Positions 27,543-36,777 are shown, counted from the stretch's first letter. The stretch: 64,000 nucleotides of DNA from Myxococcus qinghaiensis (GCF_024198215.1 NZ_JAKCFA010000013.1:124001-188000); one strand, 5' to 3'. Program-made: numbers and translations. The notes: generated by a model from the sequence alone, not told the origin.

Positions 27543-28904
27543 ATGTCCCCGACCTCTTCCCTTGCAAGCTGCTTCGCGGCGCGCTCACTCGCCGCCGCCA
27601 GTCTCCTGGCGCTGACACCTTCCGCCTTCGCCCAGGACGCCGAGCCTTCGACGACGACCGCGTCGAGCGAGCCCGCCACCGTCACGGAGTCCGCGCCCGC
27701 GCCCTTCGCGTGGGGCGACTTCACCTGGATGAACGGGCAGAGCCGACAGAAGGACTTCCCGCTCCAGCTCTCTTCAGCGGTGGTGCTCGGCCTGTACCTG
27801 GACGCCAACTACGCGTTCAGCCTCAACAACCCTCGCGACAACACGCTGACGGGCAGCGCGAGCGTGGGCCGGCACAACGAGTTTGAAATCAACCTCGCGT
27901 CCATCGGCATCGACTGGAACTACCGGAACGTGCTGGGCCGGCTGAGCCTGCAGTACGGCAACATGGTGAACATCGTCCAGGACCTCGACGGCACCGTCAC
28001 GCGGGGCCGCTCGCTGACGGCGCAGAACCTGCGCTACATCCGCGAGGCGACGCTGGGCTACCACTTCGACGTCGGTTCCGGCCTCAACGTCGAGGGCGGC
28101 ATCTTCATGTCGTACATCGGCCTGGAGAGCTACTTGCTGGCGGAGAACTGGAACTACACGCGCTCGCTCGTCTGCGACCACACGCCCTTCTACTTCCAGG
28201 GCGTCCGCGCCCAGTACTTCCCCACGCCGAACCTCAAAATCGAGCCGTGGGTGATGAACGGCTGGCAGACGTATGGAAAGTGGAACACCGCGCCGTCGGG
28301 GGGACTCGCGCTGCGGTGGAGCCCGTCGGAGGCGCTCAGCCTCTTCGGCAACTTCTACGCGGGCACGGACACCAAGGGTGTCTCCGAGCGCGTGCGCTTC
28401 CACCACGACCACAGCGTCCTGCTGCGCTACTTCAACGCCCCCGGAGCCAAGGGGCTGTCCAGGCTGGCCTTCAGCATCAACAACCACGCGGGCTTCGAGT
28501 CGGGCGGCGCGGGCCTGCCGGGCGCGTCGGACGCGTACATGCTGGGCACGTCCATCGCGCACCGCGCGTGGTTCTACGAGGACCGGCTCTCCTTCACCGT
28601 GCGCGGTGAGTACATGACGAACCCCACGCGCTACCTGGCGCAATACCCGCCGCCGGACCTGGCGTCCCAGCCGGGCACGGACCTGCGCGTGTGGGGCTTC
28701 ACCGGAACGTTCGAGGTGATGCCCACCGACTTCCTCGGCCTGCGCCTGGAGGGCGTGTGGCGGCGCTCCAGCGTGCCTTACTTCGCCGGCCGCGGTGGCA
28801 CCACGTCGGAAGATGGCTTCCAGGGCGGCCCCACCGAGGGCTTCACCGTGGACTCACGCCGTGAGCAGACCCTGCTGCTCGTCGCCGCGAACTTCAGGCT
28901 CTGA
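27543..28904 (+). CDS. Outer-membrane beta-barrel protein, BBP2/OmpL-like
   Basis: 453 residues from ATG 27543. The signal peptide ends ALTPSAFA before Gln 32. The barrel pattern follows: GLYLDANYAFSLNNP, EFEINLASIGIDWNYRNVLGRLSLQYGNM, YIREATLGYHF, SYIGLESYLLAENWNYTRS, PWVMNGWQTYGKWN, ending FRL. It is clearly paralogous to the minus-strand barrel gene (shared EINLASIG, YIGLES/HIGLES, W-x-YTRS, NGWQT). The two are divergent across a common control region. Substrate unknown. Confidence 0.8.
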   Translation: MSPTSSLASCFAARSLAAASLLALTPSAFAQDAEPSTTTASSEPATVTESAPAPFAWGDFTWMNGQSRQKDFPLQLSSAVVLGLYLDANYAFSLNNPRDNTLTGSASVGRHNEFEINLASIGIDWNYRNVLGRLSLQYGNMVNIVQDLDGTVTRGRSLTAQNLRYIREATLGYHFDVGSGLNVEGGIFMSYIGLESYLLAENWNYTRSLVCDHTPFYFQGVRAQYFPTPNLKIEPWVMNGWQTYGKWNTAPSGGLALRWSPSEALSLFGNFYAGTDTKGVSERVRFHHDHSVLLRYFNAPGAKGLSRLAFSINNHAGFESGGAGLPGASDAYMLGTSIAHRAWFYEDRLSFTVRGEYMTNPTRYLAQYPPPDLASQPGTDLRVWGFTGTFEVMPTDFLGLRLEGVWRRSSVPYFAGRGGTTSEDGFQGGPTEGFTVDSRREQTLLLVAANFRL

Positions 28905-28925
28905 GCGTGCGCGGGAGTCCTCCGC

Positions 28926-29930
28926 TCACTCCCGGATGACCCGTGCATGGGCGGCAAGCGCCTCGCGCAGCGGCGCCCCGCCCTTCTCCTCGGCTCCCTC
29001 TCGGAATTCAATCCGGAGCCCCTGGGAGCTGAACCTCGCGGCGGCAAGAAGGACGGGCGCGACCTGCTGCACATGCGGTCCGCTGACGGAGGCCCGGATG
29101 GGGACCTCCGCGCCTCGGGTCACCTCGAGCCTCCAGGACCCCTCCTCTCCGGAGACCTTGAAGTACTCCAACTGGGAAGCCAGACGGGAGTGGGCACACC
29201 GGATGAAGAGGTCCGTCGAGGCATGGGGAATGGTCAGCCACGTCAGGTGGGGCAGGGCCGTCAGCGCATCCGCCAGGCCGTCCTCAAACGAGCTCTTCAA
29301 CTCCAGCCGCCTCACGGAGCTGTTCGCGGACAGCAAGCTCGCCAGTTCGGGAGGAACCCACCGAGCCCCCAGTCGGATGGCGAGGTCGAACCGCTCGACC
29401 TCCGCCCCTTGCGTCGAGGGGAGCCGGGCCTTCAGCTCGCGAAGGGGCTCCACGTCATAGGGCGCCCCCACGTACATGAAGAGGCTGGAGAGCATGTTCA
29501 GCTCCGCCGGAGTCTCGGCTCCCGGAAGACGGACCAGGGCGAGCAGGAGTGGAATGATGCGCGGATCCGCGGGCCACCATCGTCGCAGCCGGTCGAGGTC
29601 CGTGGAGAACGCACAGCGCGAACGACGCGCCGCGCGCTCCCTCAACTCTCCCAGCACTCGGGGCAGGTCCGTGGGATGCCCGCGGACCTCCTCGAGCATC
29701 CAGCGCACGGGCACCTCGAAGAAGGCAAGCCCCGTGGCGAGGTGGTCCGAGAGCTGCTCGATGAGCGCGATGACGGGTTCGGCTCGACACGCGTTCCACG
29801 CCTCCAACAGAAGCGTGAGGGCCGCATCGTCCTCCCGTCGAGTGAGCGCCTCCTGCGCGCGTCCCAGCAACTCCCTCAGCAAGTGGCTCACCCGCACACC
29901 ATAACCGGGTCCTCCGCGAGCCCGTTTCAA
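28926..29930 (-). CDS. Hypothetical helical protein with repeat-like C-terminal half
   Basis: 334 residues from ATG 29930; a GTG at 29891 (VSHLLRELL) may be the true start. The N-terminal third is all-helical. The C-terminal half shows leucine-rich-like phrases (SVRRLELKSSFEDGLADALTALPHLTWLTIP), suggesting a short repeat fold. No enzyme motif, signal peptide or membrane helix is visible. Proteins of this look are common and expanded in myxobacteria; I cannot assign a function. Confidence 0.6.
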   Translation of the reverse strand: MKRARGGPGYGVRVSHLLRELLGRAQEALTRREDDAALTLLLEAWNACRAEPVIALIEQLSDHLATGLAFFEVPVRWMLEEVRGHPTDLPRVLGELRERAARRSRCAFSTDLDRLRRWWPADPRIIPLLLALVRLPGAETPAELNMLSSLFMYVGAPYDVEPLRELKARLPSTQGAEVERFDLAIRLGARWVPPELASLLSANSSVRRLELKSSFEDGLADALTALPHLTWLTIPHASTDLFIRCAHSRLASQLEYFKVSGEEGSWRLEVTRGAEVPIRASVSGPHVQQVAPVLLAAARFSSQGLRIEFREGAEEKGGAPLREALAAHARVIRE

Positions 29931-29944
29931 TTCGGGCTCGACCC

Positions 29945-29994
29945 ATACTCAAGTCGCGACTTGACTATCCGGCGCCTTTGCCGATACTCAAGTC
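29945..29994 (+). promoter_or_regulatory. Promoter with palindromic operator for the ArsR-type gene
   Basis: A perfect 16-bp palindrome TCAAGTCGCGACTTGA lies at 29949-29964. ATACTCAAGTC occurs at 29945-29955 and again at 29984-29994. TTGACT (29961-29966) and GATACT (29983-29988), 16 bp apart, form a good -35/-10 pair. The palindrome covers the -35 and the extra half-site covers the -10, as expected for self-repression. The predicted start site is at or next to the ATG at 29996, implying a leaderless message. Confidence 0.6.
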
Positions 29995-29995
29995 C

Positions 29996-30343
29996 ATGCT
30001 TAACAATGGTGCCGTCGACCGCATCTTCCACGCCCTGGGCGATTCCAACCGGCGCGCCATCATCGAACGACTGAGCCGGGGTGCGCTGTCGGTCAGCGCC
30101 CTGGCGAAGCCGCTCGACATCACGCTCGCCGCCGTCGTGCAGCACCTGCAGGTCCTCGAGGAGAGCGGGTTGGTGCGCACCGAGAAGCTCGGGCGCGTCC
30201 GCTCGTGTCAGCTCCACCCAGAAGGACTGCGCGTGGCGGAGGACTGGCTCGCGAACCGTCGTGGACTCTGGGAGCAGCGCTTCGACAGGCTCGGCGAGCT
30301 GCTCGATGGCCCCGTCCCCTCTCGAAAGAAGGCAAGAACATGA
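29996..30343 (+). CDS. ArsR-family winged-helix regulator
   Basis: 115 residues from ATG 29996. The winged helix-turn-helix runs DRIFHALGDSNRRAIIERLSRGALSVSALAKPLDITLAAVVQHLQVLEESGLVRTEKLGRVRSC. No metal-binding cysteine pair typical of ArsR/SmtB is present; this matches the subgroup paired with SRPBCC genes. The stop overlaps the SRPBCC start (ATGA). It probably represses its own operon through the palindrome just upstream. Confidence 0.88.
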   Translation: MLNNGAVDRIFHALGDSNRRAIIERLSRGALSVSALAKPLDITLAAVVQHLQVLEESGLVRTEKLGRVRSCQLHPEGLRVAEDWLANRRGLWEQRFDRLGELLDGPVPSRKKART

Positions 30344-31245
30344 AGACACCTCCCGTCGTTCATGGCTCGTTCACCCTCGAGCGCACCTACAAGGCTTCTC
30401 CCGCACGAGTCTTCGCCGCCTGGGCGGACGTGGAGACGAAGGCGCAGTGGTTCATCGGTCCACCGGACCGCTGGACGCTCGTGAAGCGCGAGCTGGACTT
30501 CCGCGTGGGAGGCCAGGAGCTGCTGCACGGGCAGTTCGGCGGCAAGCACTCCGTTGTCTTCACCGCGCGCTATCACGACATCATCCCGGACGAGCGGATG
30601 GTCTACGCCTACGACATGCACGTGGGGGACAAGCACCTCTCCGCGTCCCTGGCCACGGTGGAGCTCCACGCCACGAAGACAGGTGGCACGCGGATGGTCT
30701 TCACCGAGCAGGCCGCGTTCCTCGACGGTGAGGACGGCACCCGCTCTCGCGAGGAGGGCACGGCGGCGCACTTCGACCGGCTGGCGCTCGTGCTGGAGGC
30801 CTCGCACGACATCGTCTCATCCCGGGCGTTCGATGCGCCCCGAGCGCGGGTCTACGAGGCGTTCAGCGACCCGGCGCAGCTGACCTCGTGGTGGGGGCCG
30901 CAAGGCTCGACGAATACGTTCGAGCAGTTCGAGCTGCGCCCCGGCGGCAGGTGGCGCTTCACGATGCAGAGCGCGGAAGGGGCACGCTACGCGATGGACA
31001 AGGAGTTCATCGAGGTGGTGCCCGAGGAGCGCGTCGTCATCCAGCACCACCAGCAGACCCATCACTTCATGATGCGGATGGACTTCGCGGACGAAGGCGC
31101 GCGGACGCGACTCACCTGGCGCATGCGGTTCGAGTCGAAGGACGAAGTCGAGAAGGTGCGCGGATTCGTGGAGGCCGCGAACGAGCAGAACTTCGACCGG
31201 CTCGCGGCCCACCTCGCCTCGCGACTCAGAGCCGCGCGGCCATGA
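30340..31245 (+). CDS. Two-domain SRPBCC (AHSA1-like) protein
   Basis: 301 residues holding two successive AHSA1/SRPBCC domains: residues about 7-150 (FTLERTYKASPARVFAAWADVETKAQWFIGP) and about 155-300 (SRAFDAPRARVYEAFSDPAQLTSWWGP). The usual form is one domain of about 150 residues, so this is a fusion of two units normally encoded separately. These domains bind hydrophobic ligands; the ligand is unknown. It is translationally coupled to the ArsR gene. Its 3' end overlaps the convergent serine hydrolase gene by 20 bp. Confidence 0.85.
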   Translation: MKTPPVVHGSFTLERTYKASPARVFAAWADVETKAQWFIGPPDRWTLVKRELDFRVGGQELLHGQFGGKHSVVFTARYHDIIPDERMVYAYDMHVGDKHLSASLATVELHATKTGGTRMVFTEQAAFLDGEDGTRSREEGTAAHFDRLALVLEASHDIVSSRAFDAPRARVYEAFSDPAQLTSWWGPQGSTNTFEQFELRPGGRWRFTMQSAEGARYAMDKEFIEVVPEERVVIQHHQQTHHFMMRMDFADEGARTRLTWRMRFESKDEVEKVRGFVEAANEQNFDRLAAHLASRLRAARP

Positions 31246-32350
31246 TTCGGGCCCACAGCTCCTCGTCGAAGTCGGACAGCGTCTCCGCCGAGCGAGTCCC
31301 GGCCTGCTGGCCCAGTCGCGTCACCACGAGGCCCAGCGAGCGGCTGACGTAGACCTTCTGGTCGTCCTTGCCCAGTCCGGCGAACACGTCCTGCGGCGCG
31401 CTGGGGATGAGCGGGCCGTCGATGCGCGCGCTCACGGGAGGTATCAGGGTGAAGGCCTTGCCGTTGAGCCAGAACAGGTGGCCATAGGCGGGGTTGAGCG
31501 TCTGTGAGGACTGCGTCGCGGTGTTGAGGTACGCCGAGGAGACGACGCGGGTCCCCGCCCACAGGCCATCCGCCTGGAGCAGCAGGCCGAAGCGCGCCAG
31601 GTCTCGCGCGCTCATCGTCAGGCCCCACAGGGGCATGCCCTTGCTGTCCGTCTCCGGGCGCTGCACCCACTCGCTGCGCGTGGCGCCGAGCGGATTGAAC
31701 AGCCACGCCTGGGAGAGCGCCTGGATGCCCAGGCCCGTGCGCTGCTCCAGAATCATGCGCAGCCGGTGGTAGGCGTCGTTGTTGTACAGCCACGTCGTTC
31801 CCGGGGTCGCCTGGAGTCCGAGCGATGGGGTCAGGCCGCTCGTCATCGTCAGCAGGTGGCGCACGGTGATGCGAGCCTCGGCCAGGGCGCCCGTGTTGGA
31901 CCAGCCAGCGCCGAGAATGGCGGAGACGCGCTCGTCGAGCGAGAGCAGCTGCTTGTCCACGGCGATGCCGATGAGCACGGAGACGACGCTCTTCTGCGCG
32001 GAGGCGATGTCGCGCATGAAGTTCGAGTTCACCGTCCAGTAGCGCTCGGCGAGGATCTTCCCATCCTGGAGGATGACGATGGCGCGGCTGTCGCGAGTGC
32101 CCGCGAAGTCGAGCGCGGCGTTGAGCTTCGCCACGTCCCAGCCCGCGGTGGCCGGGTTCACCGTGGGCCAGCTCGCGTCAGTCGTGGGGAAGACGAGGGG
32201 CGCTATCAGGGTGTGTGGGACGTCCCGGGGAGGCGCCACGGTGGCTTCGGTTTGAGGGGCGGGTGACTCGGGGGCTCCTTCTTCTGGAGAGGGCGGAGCA
32301 CAGGCCAGGACGGCACAGACGAGGGGCAGGAGCAGGGCACGCATGGGCAT
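31226..32350 (-). CDS. Serine hydrolase (class C beta-lactamase-like lipoprotein)
   Basis: 374 residues from ATG 32350 (ATG 32344 also possible). A lipoprotein signal (LVCAVLAC) is followed by a proline-rich linker. The beta-lactamase/PBP fold shows the SxxK nucleophile in ASAQKSVVSVLIG, YNND as the YxN motif, and LGKDDQKVYVSRSLGLVVTRLG near the C-terminus. Such proteins are often esterases or peptidases rather than true beta-lactamases. It sits convergent to the SRPBCC gene and divergent from a methyltransferase 75 bp away. Confidence 0.82.
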   Translation of the reverse strand: MPMRALLLPLVCAVLACAPPSPEEGAPESPAPQTEATVAPPRDVPHTLIAPLVFPTTDASWPTVNPATAGWDVAKLNAALDFAGTRDSRAIVILQDGKILAERYWTVNSNFMRDIASAQKSVVSVLIGIAVDKQLLSLDERVSAILGAGWSNTGALAEARITVRHLLTMTSGLTPSLGLQATPGTTWLYNNDAYHRLRMILEQRTGLGIQALSQAWLFNPLGATRSEWVQRPETDSKGMPLWGLTMSARDLARFGLLLQADGLWAGTRVVSSAYLNTATQSSQTLNPAYGHLFWLNGKAFTLIPPVSARIDGPLIPSAPQDVFAGLGKDDQKVYVSRSLGLVVTRLGQQAGTRSAETLSDFDEELWARIMAARL

Positions 32351-32425
32351 GCGGACAGCAACACGAGTACTCCCGGAAAGTTGCGGAAGGTGGCGCGGGC
32401 GCGTTGAACGTGGGTTGATTCCGTC

Positions 32426-33277
32426 ATGACAGCGCCCTCTCCCGCCGAGTCCTATCTGCTCGACTTCCACCGTCGCCTCGCCGGGGTGACCTCGCGCGAG
32501 TTCGGAGGGGCTCCGGTGCTGCGCGACGGGGAGGTGTTTGCCTCCACCTATGCGCTCCTGGAGGCGGCGGTGCCGCGAGGGGACTCGCCACGGGTGGTGC
32601 TCGACGTGGCCTGTGGGGATGGGTACCTGCTGGAGCTGCTGGCGCGGAGGAGCGAGGGCGGCCTCACGTTGCTGGGGCTCGACATGAGTGAGCACGAGCT
32701 GGAGGCGGCACGGGCTCGACTGAAGGGCGCGGCGACGCTGCATCAGGGACGGGCGCAGTCACTGCCGTTCGCGGACGCGAGCATCGACGTGGTGCTGAGC
32801 CATCTGGCGCTGATGTTGATGGATGACGTGGAGCAGGTGCTCGCGGAGCTACGTCGGGTGTTGAAGCCGACGGGGCGGGTGTCCGCGGTGGTCGGCGGAG
32901 AGCTGGTGAAGGGTGAGGCGTTCGAGGTGTATCTGGGCTTGCTCAAGCCGATGCTGGCGCGGGAGGCGCGGCCACCGCTGCCGCTGGGGGATGCGCGGTT
33001 CCGTTCCGTGGAGGGGCTGAAGGAGTTGTTTGGCGGCTTCACGGACGTGGAGCTTCGCCGGCTGGAGGTCCAGGCGGATGGGACTCCGGAGCAGGCGTGG
33101 GAGTCGCTCAGCACGACGTATGACGCGGACCGGCTCTCGGCGTCAGCGAAGGCCACGCTCCAGCAGGCCTTCCTCCAGGCCGTGGAGCCCCTGCGACGCA
33201 CCGACGGCACCATCCCCCTGCGCTGGGGCATGCGACAGGTGACCGCGTCGGGACCACGGCCCCTGTCACGAGCGTGA
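32426..33277 (+). CDS. Class I SAM-dependent methyltransferase
   Basis: 283 residues. SAM-binding motif I is VVLDVACGDGYLLEL (about 56-70), the acidic motif is LLGLDMSEHELEAA, and the post-motif region is ADASIDVVLSHLALMLMDDVEQVLAELRRVLKPTGRV. It is the methyltransferase-11 type and acts on a small molecule or lipid; the substrate is unknown. It starts 75 bp from the divergent hydrolase and is followed by a convergent large lipoprotein gene. Confidence 0.82.
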   Translation: MTAPSPAESYLLDFHRRLAGVTSREFGGAPVLRDGEVFASTYALLEAAVPRGDSPRVVLDVACGDGYLLELLARRSEGGLTLLGLDMSEHELEAARARLKGAATLHQGRAQSLPFADASIDVVLSHLALMLMDDVEQVLAELRRVLKPTGRVSAVVGGELVKGEAFEVYLGLLKPMLAREARPPLPLGDARFRSVEGLKELFGGFTDVELRRLEVQADGTPEQAWESLSTTYDADRLSASAKATLQQAFLQAVEPLRRTDGTIPLRWGMRQVTASGPRPLSRA

Positions 33278-33285
33278 CGTGAGCT

Positions 33286-35895
33286 TCAGCGAACGGTGTG
33301 AGCCTGCGTCCCGCTCGCGCCAGTCCCCGTGGCGATGAGCGTCAGCGCTCCTGCCTGCGCCGCGTGGAAGTACAGCGTCGCCTCCTGCTGAGCCCCCGTC
33401 AGCGTCAGGGCCCACCCCGCGCCGGAGGGGGCCAGCGCTTCGGTGCACGCCGAATCCGCGTACAACCCCACCGCCAGCGCCGCGGTGCCCGTCGCCTCCA
33501 CCACCAGGGCCGGCGCCGTCAGCGCGGACAGGTTGCCCAGCGCGTCCTGGCTCTGCACCACCACCGCCTCCGAGCACTGCCCCACCCGCGCCTCACGCTC
33601 GGGCGTCACGAAGTCCAGCCGCGCCGCCGCCCCCGCCACCACGTCCACGTCGAACGTCGCCCCGGGCTGCGTGTCTCTCGCATATCCCGGCCCGTCCACG
33701 CGGTTCTGGCTGATGAGGTTGGCACCGCCCAGGTCGGAGATACCCGCCTGATAGGGATAGCCGTTCGTCACCGGCCCCGCATGCGTCACCCTGTTGCGCG
33801 TCACCTGGAGCCGCGTCGGCGCGGGCAGCGGTCCACCGTTCGCCACGCCCTGCGACAGGTTGATGCCCACGTCGTTGTCCTCGAGCGTGTTCTCGAAGAT
33901 GACGACGTCCTGACACAACGCCATCCCGTAGTACGGGCCGCCCGCGATGAGGATGCCCGAGCCCGTCGCCGTGTCTCCCGTGTAGGCATTCCCCTTCACC
34001 GTGTTCCCCACCACCCGCCCCGTCGCGCCATCGCTGAGCTGGATGCCATTGCGCGCGATGAACGGCACCGGGCCGCCGCCGTCCACCCGGTTGTCCTCCA
34101 GGCTCAGCTCCACCTTCCCCGTGCCGACGATGCCCGCCTTCTGGTAGCGCTCCACGCGGTTGCGCAGCACCTCCACCTTCGCCACCGACTCCGCGCTCAG
34201 GGCGTTGCGCACCTCGATGCCCACGCCCTCCTGACAGCCCCCCTCACCCGCCTTCTGATTCACGTCCAACACCGCGCTGTCGACGATGGAGCCGCTCGCT
34301 CCCTCGAACAGGATGCCGCGCAGCCGCGCCGAGCCGCCGTCACACACCCGCTCCGACAAGCCGCGCGCCGCCACCGTCACGGCTCGAACGTGCGCCGTCG
34401 TCCCCAGGCTGCTCAGCACCGCGCCTCGGAAGCCCCGCTCACGCGCGTCCACCGCCGTGAGCACATGCCCCGCTCCGTCGAGCGTGTACCCGTCCGGAAT
34501 CCACACCGTCTGCTCCGTGGTGCAGTCGGCCGTCAGCGTCACCACTGCTGAGTCGTTGAGCGTCGCGGCACACGGCGGGTACTCGCCACACAGCGAGTCG
34601 CCCCACGCCACCGCGAACTCCCGCGTCGCGCTCAGGCCCGAGGCGTTCGTGACAGTCAACGTGATGACGGGAGCCGCGTCCGCGGGGAGGCACGACAGCG
34701 CCACCCAGTCCGCCGAGCCCGAGTCCCCCGCGCGCGCCGCGTTCCCCAGCAGGCCCGCGTTCGTCGTCCAGACGAAGGTGAGCGGCTCCCCCTGCGGGTC
34801 ATTCGCCGTCGCGGACAGTCGCACCGGTCGCCCCGCCGTCGCGTCCTCCTCCGATTGAGAAACTTCGGTGATGGAGGGCGGCAATGGATTCGTCACGCAC
34901 AAGTCCAGCGAGCGCTCGCGCTGCGCGCCAAAGCCGTCGCTCACTCGCAACGTCAGTCGGCAGTTGTCACACGCGGCGGCAGGGGCGACGCGAGGGGTGA
35001 AGCGCGTCACCGCCACATCCGTGCGCTCGAAGGTCCCTTCACACGTCGAGCTCCACGCGAAGGTCAGGGCATCTCCATCGTCGTCCACGCCCACCGCCTG
35101 GAGCGCCACCGGGACTCCCACGCGCGACTGGGACACGGGGTTGGCCCCCAGCTCCGTCAGGACGGGTGCGTGATTGAGCGAGGCCGTGTGCTCCAGGTCT
35201 CCGCCTCCCGCCAGCTCCACGTCCACCGAAAAGCGCAGCGTGCTCACCGCGCCTCGCGCGTTCGTCACCTCCAGCGTGAGGTTCACCGCGCCACGTCGCA
35301 GCGGCGCGGTCCACTCCGCGTCGACGGCCGTCGCATCGGCGAAGGAGCCGGAGCTCGCGCGCCATGCATAGGTCAGCGACTCCGACGCGTCGGCGGACCG
35401 CGCCAGCGCACGGAGTTTCAGCGCGGTGCCCGGAGACACCGACGCTCGCGAAGCCACCACCGCATCGATGAGGGGCGCCGTGCGGGTCGCCTCTGAATCC
35501 GTCTCACGCGGCACCAGCACGACAAGCGCGGCATGGTGTCTCGGCAGCTCCACGGCCGGGACTTCCACCTGCGCCAGCACCGCTCCCGCCGAATCGACCA
35601 CCCGCGCCCCCACCGTTGTCCCCTCTCCCGAGAGCAGGCCTCGCAACAACCCCTGCCACGACAGGGTCTCGGAGCTGGCCAGGGACGCGGTGACGGCCGT
35701 GGCCCGAGCTGGTGTCGCTGACACGTCCACGCGCGCAACGGCGTCGAGCGGCAGGGAGCGCGGCAGCACCGCCACCACGCGCACCGAGCCCGCGGGTTCC
35801 ACCTGCGCACCTGGCGGGTCTTCCTGATGACACCCCATGGCCGTCACCAGGGCACTGGCGAGCAGGGCCAGACGCAGTGCGTTCGCTCGGTTCAT
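33286..35895 (-). CDS. Large secreted lipoprotein with Ig/PKD-like and beta-helix domains
   Basis: 869 residues. A lipoprotein signal (ASALVTAMGC, lipidated C22) is followed by several Ig/PKD-like modules (e.g. SLTYAWRASSGSF, DDDGDALTFAWSSTCEGTF, NDPQGEPLTFVWTTNAG). A right-handed parallel beta-helix region has repeated short N-x-V turns (VEVLRNRVERYQKAGIVGTG, LSLEDNRVDGGG, GRVVGNTVKGN, VVIFENTLEDND). The last part is another Ig-like module. Such proteins bind or cut surface polysaccharide or serve in adhesion; no catalytic residues are obvious. Confidence 0.78.
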   Translation of the reverse strand: MNRANALRLALLASALVTAMGCHQEDPPGAQVEPAGSVRVVAVLPRSLPLDAVARVDVSATPARATAVTASLASSETLSWQGLLRGLLSGEGTTVGARVVDSAGAVLAQVEVPAVELPRHHAALVVLVPRETDSEATRTAPLIDAVVASRASVSPGTALKLRALARSADASESLTYAWRASSGSFADATAVDAEWTAPLRRGAVNLTLEVTNARGAVSTLRFSVDVELAGGGDLEHTASLNHAPVLTELGANPVSQSRVGVPVALQAVGVDDDGDALTFAWSSTCEGTFERTDVAVTRFTPRVAPAAACDNCRLTLRVSDGFGAQRERSLDLCVTNPLPPSITEVSQSEEDATAGRPVRLSATANDPQGEPLTFVWTTNAGLLGNAARAGDSGSADWVALSCLPADAAPVITLTVTNASGLSATREFAVAWGDSLCGEYPPCAATLNDSAVVTLTADCTTEQTVWIPDGYTLDGAGHVLTAVDARERGFRGAVLSSLGTTAHVRAVTVAARGLSERVCDGGSARLRGILFEGASGSIVDSAVLDVNQKAGEGGCQEGVGIEVRNALSAESVAKVEVLRNRVERYQKAGIVGTGKVELSLEDNRVDGGGPVPFIARNGIQLSDGATGRVVGNTVKGNAYTGDTATGSGILIAGGPYYGMALCQDVVIFENTLEDNDVGINLSQGVANGGPLPAPTRLQVTRNRVTHAGPVTNGYPYQAGISDLGGANLISQNRVDGPGYARDTQPGATFDVDVVAGAAARLDFVTPEREARVGQCSEAVVVQSQDALGNLSALTAPALVVEATGTAALAVGLYADSACTEALAPSGAGWALTLTGAQQEATLYFHAAQAGALTLIATGTGASGTQAHTVR

Positions 35896-36099
35896 GGTGA
35901 CGTCCTCTCGGCGATGTCGGGTGTCTCACGATAGCGGCAAGCCGCCATGCCCCCAAGCAACCGGCCAGACAGTCCCGGCTGTACGCCTGCCCACGACATC
36001 CCGTGAGGCAGCTTGCGCGTCGTGCGGACGACATCGGGCAAGCCGCGCGGTTGGGAAGCGGGCAGTGGGTCGGGAGTGTCGGCGCGAAGAGGACGCGCG

Positions 36100-36777
36100 G
36101 TGTTCTCCTGCCGCATCGTGCGAGCCCCCGAGTCACGCCGTCCACAGCCCTGGCCCATCCGCGTGGCCCACTGGGTCAACGTGCCGCTGCTCGTCATCAT
36201 GGCGGGCAGCGGGCTGCAGATTCTCGCGGCGTATCCCATGCTCGGCGCGCAGGGGCGTCCATATGCCTGGTATCCCTTCCAGGGCATCCCTCCTCCCGCG
36301 TGGGCCCGACTCGGTGACTGGCTCGCGGGCGCGCGGAGCTGGCACTTCGCCTTCGGTGGGTTCCTCGCGCTCAACGGCTTCGCCTACCTGCTCTACCTGG
36401 CCCTCAGCGGCGAGTGGCGGCGGCGCCTCTTCTTCCCTCGCCGCGACACGCGCAACGCCGTGAGCACGCTCGCGTTCTACCTGCGCCTGCGCAAGGAGCC
36501 GCCGCCGCAGGAGCTCTACAACGGCCTGCAGCGGCTGGCGTACACGGGCGCGCTGGTGCTGGGAGTCCTCGCCGTGCTCTCCGGGCTTGTGCTCTACAAG
36601 CCCGTGCAGCTCGGTGCACTGGCCAGGCTGCTCGGCGGCTATGACACCGCGCGCGCCATCCATCTGCTCGTGCTCGCGGCGTTCGTGCTCTTCACCGTGG
36701 GGCACGTGATCATGGTGCTGCTGCATCCGCGCTCGCTCGGGGAGATGGTGACGGGCGGGAGGAGACCCGATGCGTAG
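36100..36777 (+). CDS. Cytochrome b561-type membrane subunit
   Basis: 225 residues from GTG 36100 (GAGGA 6 bp upstream); GTG 36118 and earlier starts remain possible. Four to five membrane helices carry candidate heme histidines in RVAHWVN, SWHFAFGG, ARAIHLL and TVGHVIMV. It matches the bacterial cytochrome b561/formate-dehydrogenase-gamma-like fold. The stop overlaps the start of the molybdopterin enzyme gene by 8 bp, so it most likely passes electrons between quinone and that enzyme. Confidence 0.8.
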   Translation: MFSCRIVRAPESRRPQPWPIRVAHWVNVPLLVIMAGSGLQILAAYPMLGAQGRPYAWYPFQGIPPPAWARLGDWLAGARSWHFAFGGFLALNGFAYLLYLALSGEWRRRLFFPRRDTRNAVSTLAFYLRLRKEPPPQELYNGLQRLAYTGALVLGVLAVLSGLVLYKPVQLGALARLLGGYDTARAIHLLVLAAFVLFTVGHVIMVLLHPRSLGEMVTGGRRPDA

